Shown here: piece after piece, positions 5,631 to 6,639 of the stretch | Numbering within the stretch: the first letter of the stretch is position 1 | Layout: each line of letters starts with the position of its first letter | From: Acidimicrobiia bacterium | GTDB taxonomy: Bacteria; Actinomycetota; Acidimicrobiia; Acidimicrobiales; AC-14 | Reading direction: 5' to 3' | Assembly: GCA_019243595.1 (NCBI GenBank) | Contig: JAFAUA010000380.1 | Coordinates: forward strand, 1-6,639 | Length of the DNA: 6,639 bases | Notes under the pieces: model-generated | Database searches by the model: none | What the model was told of the DNA's origin: nothing | What the model saw: the letters and a program-made list of their open reading frames with translations, nothing else | Program-made: the position numbers and the translations under genes

Positions 5631-6200
5631 GTGTTCGAGGACGAGCTCGGCCCCGACCCCATCGCCCAGTTCGACGCCTGGTACCAGGAGGCGGGCACCG
5701 ACGCCGTCTGTTTGGTGACGGCTTCCAAAGAGGCGATCCCCACGGGCCGCATGGTCCTGCTCAAAGGCCACGACGGGCGGGGCTTCGCCTTCTACACCAA
5801 CTTCGAGTCAGCCAAGGGTCGGGACCTGCAACAAAACCCACACGCCGCCCTCGTCTTCCACTGGCTCCCCCATCGCCAGGTCCGGGTGACCGGCACGGTC
5901 GATCGCATCGACGACCGCGAGTCGAACGCCTACTGGCGGAACCGGCCCCGGGCCAGCCAGCTGAGCGCCTGGGCGTCCCGCCAGAGCGAGGTCGTCGACA
6001 GCCGGGACACCCTCGAGCAACGAGTGGCAGAGCTCGACAAAGAGTTCCCCGGCGACGTTCCTCAGCCGCCGTTCTGGGGCGGATTCCGCCTCGCGCCGGA
6101 GTCCATCGAGTTCTGGCACCACCGCGACGACCGGCTGCACGACCGGCTCCGCTACCGGCGTGAGGGCGGCCGCTGGATCCGGGAACGCCTCGCTCCGTAG
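5631..6200 (+). CDS. pdxH: Pyridoxamine/pyridoxine 5'-phosphate oxidase
   Basis: A 189-aa FMN-dependent split-barrel enzyme that oxidises pyridoxamine or pyridoxine 5'-phosphate to pyridoxal phosphate in the cytoplasm. The start is GTG 5631, 9 nt after the desaturase stop, with AGG at 5620-5622. Family marks occur in order: DPIAQFDAWYQEA (9-21), PTGRMVLLKG (37-46), FYTNFESAKGRDL (54-66, FMN contact), RPRASQLSAWASRQS (105-119, phosphate and PLP contact) and the full C-terminal signature IEFWHHRDDRLHDR (159-172), which fits the PdxH pattern exactly. Length is close to the family norm with a shortish N-terminus. It shares a transcription direction and tiny gap with the desaturase, so it is probably cotranscribed. 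No functional link between the two is obvious. Confidence 0.95.
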   Translation: MFEDELGPDPIAQFDAWYQEAGTDAVCLVTASKEAIPTGRMVLLKGHDGRGFAFYTNFESAKGRDLQQNPHAALVFHWLPHRQVRVTGTVDRIDDRESNAYWRNRPRASQLSAWASRQSEVVDSRDTLEQRVAELDKEFPGDVPQPPFWGGFRLAPESIEFWHHRDDRLHDRLRYRREGGRWIRERLAP

Positions 6201-6222
6201 CGAACTGCACCACAATGGTCCC

Positions 6223-6639
6223 GTGACGGATGGGGGGTCGTCCGAGGGACCGATCACGGTCCTGATGACGGACATCGAGGGGTCGACCGACCTGCAGAGC
6301 TCGCTCGGTGACGCGGTCGCGCGCGAGCTCGTGCGCAGCCACGAGGCCCTCGTGCGCAACGCCCTCGACCGCTTCGGCGGGCGTGAGATCAAGACCATCG
6401 GCGACGGCTTCCTGATCTCGTTCGCCTCGACCCGCCGGGCCCTCGAGTGCGCGTGCGCCATCCAGCGCGATCTCGCCGACCATCCCGACGGCCCGAAGGT
6501 CCGCATGGGGCTCCACGCCGGCGAGGTGATCCACGAGGACAACGACATCCACGGGGCGGCCGTGAGCGCGGCCGCTCGCATCATGGGCCAGGCGGCCGGC
6601 GGCCAGATCCTGGCATCCGACCTCGTGCGCCAGCTGGCC
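6223..6639 (+). CDS. Class III adenylate/guanylate cyclase domain protein (5' part, runs off window)
   Basis: The first 139 residues of an open frame from GTG 6223 (22 nt after pdxH) to the window edge. The N-terminus goes straight into a cyclase homology domain. The metal aspartates are Asp17 in VLMTDIEGST and Asp61 in IKTIGDGFLISF. Lys57 fits the adenine-selecting lysine, Asp108 (NDIHG) the second specificity position, and Arg119 the transition-state arginine in AAARI. The usual asparagine of the VNxAAR motif is Ser115 (VSAAARI), which may lower activity or mark a divergent subgroup. GLHAGEV (96-102) and GGQILASDLVRQLA (126-139) are typical of actinobacterial cyclases that often carry further domains downstream, unseen here. 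It probably makes cAMP, but this is not certain. Confidence 0.92.
   Translation, partial: MTDGGSSEGPITVLMTDIEGSTDLQSSLGDAVARELVRSHEALVRNALDRFGGREIKTIGDGFLISFASTRRALECACAIQRDLADHPDGPKVRMGLHAGEVIHEDNDIHGAAVSAAARIMGQAAGGQILASDLVRQLA

Noticed and set aside
5761..6584. Two long overlapping - strand frames opposite pdxH and the cyclase gene
   Set aside because: Both are Arg/Pro/Ser/Ala-rich shadow frames of GC-rich DNA with no recognisable domain, and both lie opposite well-supported genes.
1..6639. CRISPR array, tRNA, rRNA, insertion sequence or defence system
   Set aside because: No spaced direct repeats, cloverleaf sequences, transposase motifs, terminal repeats or known defence domains were seen on either strand.

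Overview
The window looks like ordinary chromosomal DNA from a high-GC actinobacterium. The signs are strong G/C preference at third codon positions, frequent GTG starts, tight translationally coupled gene strings, a luciferase-like (probable F420-type) oxidoreductase of the Rv2161c kind, and an actinobacterial-style class III cyclase. An Acidimicrobiia-like lineage is my guess, not something the sequence proves.

Left part (1-2460, + strand): four genes run head to tail with overlaps or gaps of only a few bases. They are the 3' end of an SDR oxidoreductase resembling 2,4-dienoyl-CoA reductases, a crotonase-fold protein resembling delta3,delta2-enoyl-CoA isomerase (ECI2 type), a luciferase-like monooxygenase, and a DinB/MDMPI-like metal-binding protein that probably starts at a CTG codon. 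The first two would together handle double bonds during beta-oxidation of unsaturated acyl-CoAs.

Middle part (2439-3842, - strand): a small GNAT acetyltransferase overlaps the end of the DinB gene tail to tail. Next comes a 221-nt gap that may hold a small membrane-protein ORF on the + strand, then a single-domain CDF-like membrane protein with eroded metal ligands. A 181-nt spacer follows, containing a striking 49-nt hairpin just downstream of the TetR gene. Third-position GC is visibly lower here than in the flanks.

Right part (3843-6639): a TetR-family repressor (-) is divergent from a membrane fatty-acid desaturase (+). The 66-nt spacer between them carries a near-perfect 20-bp palindrome that looks like the repressor's operator and reaches into the desaturase ribosome binding region. 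The desaturase is followed after 9 nt by a PdxH-type flavin oxidase, and then by the start of a class III nucleotide cyclase domain protein that runs off the window.

Overall theme: lipid/acyl-CoA metabolism (unsaturation and its removal) with a locally regulated desaturase. I saw no mobile element, CRISPR array, tRNA or rRNA, and no convincing novel multi-gene system. The most unusual items are the hairpin, the operator geometry, the CTG start and the degenerate CDF-like protein.
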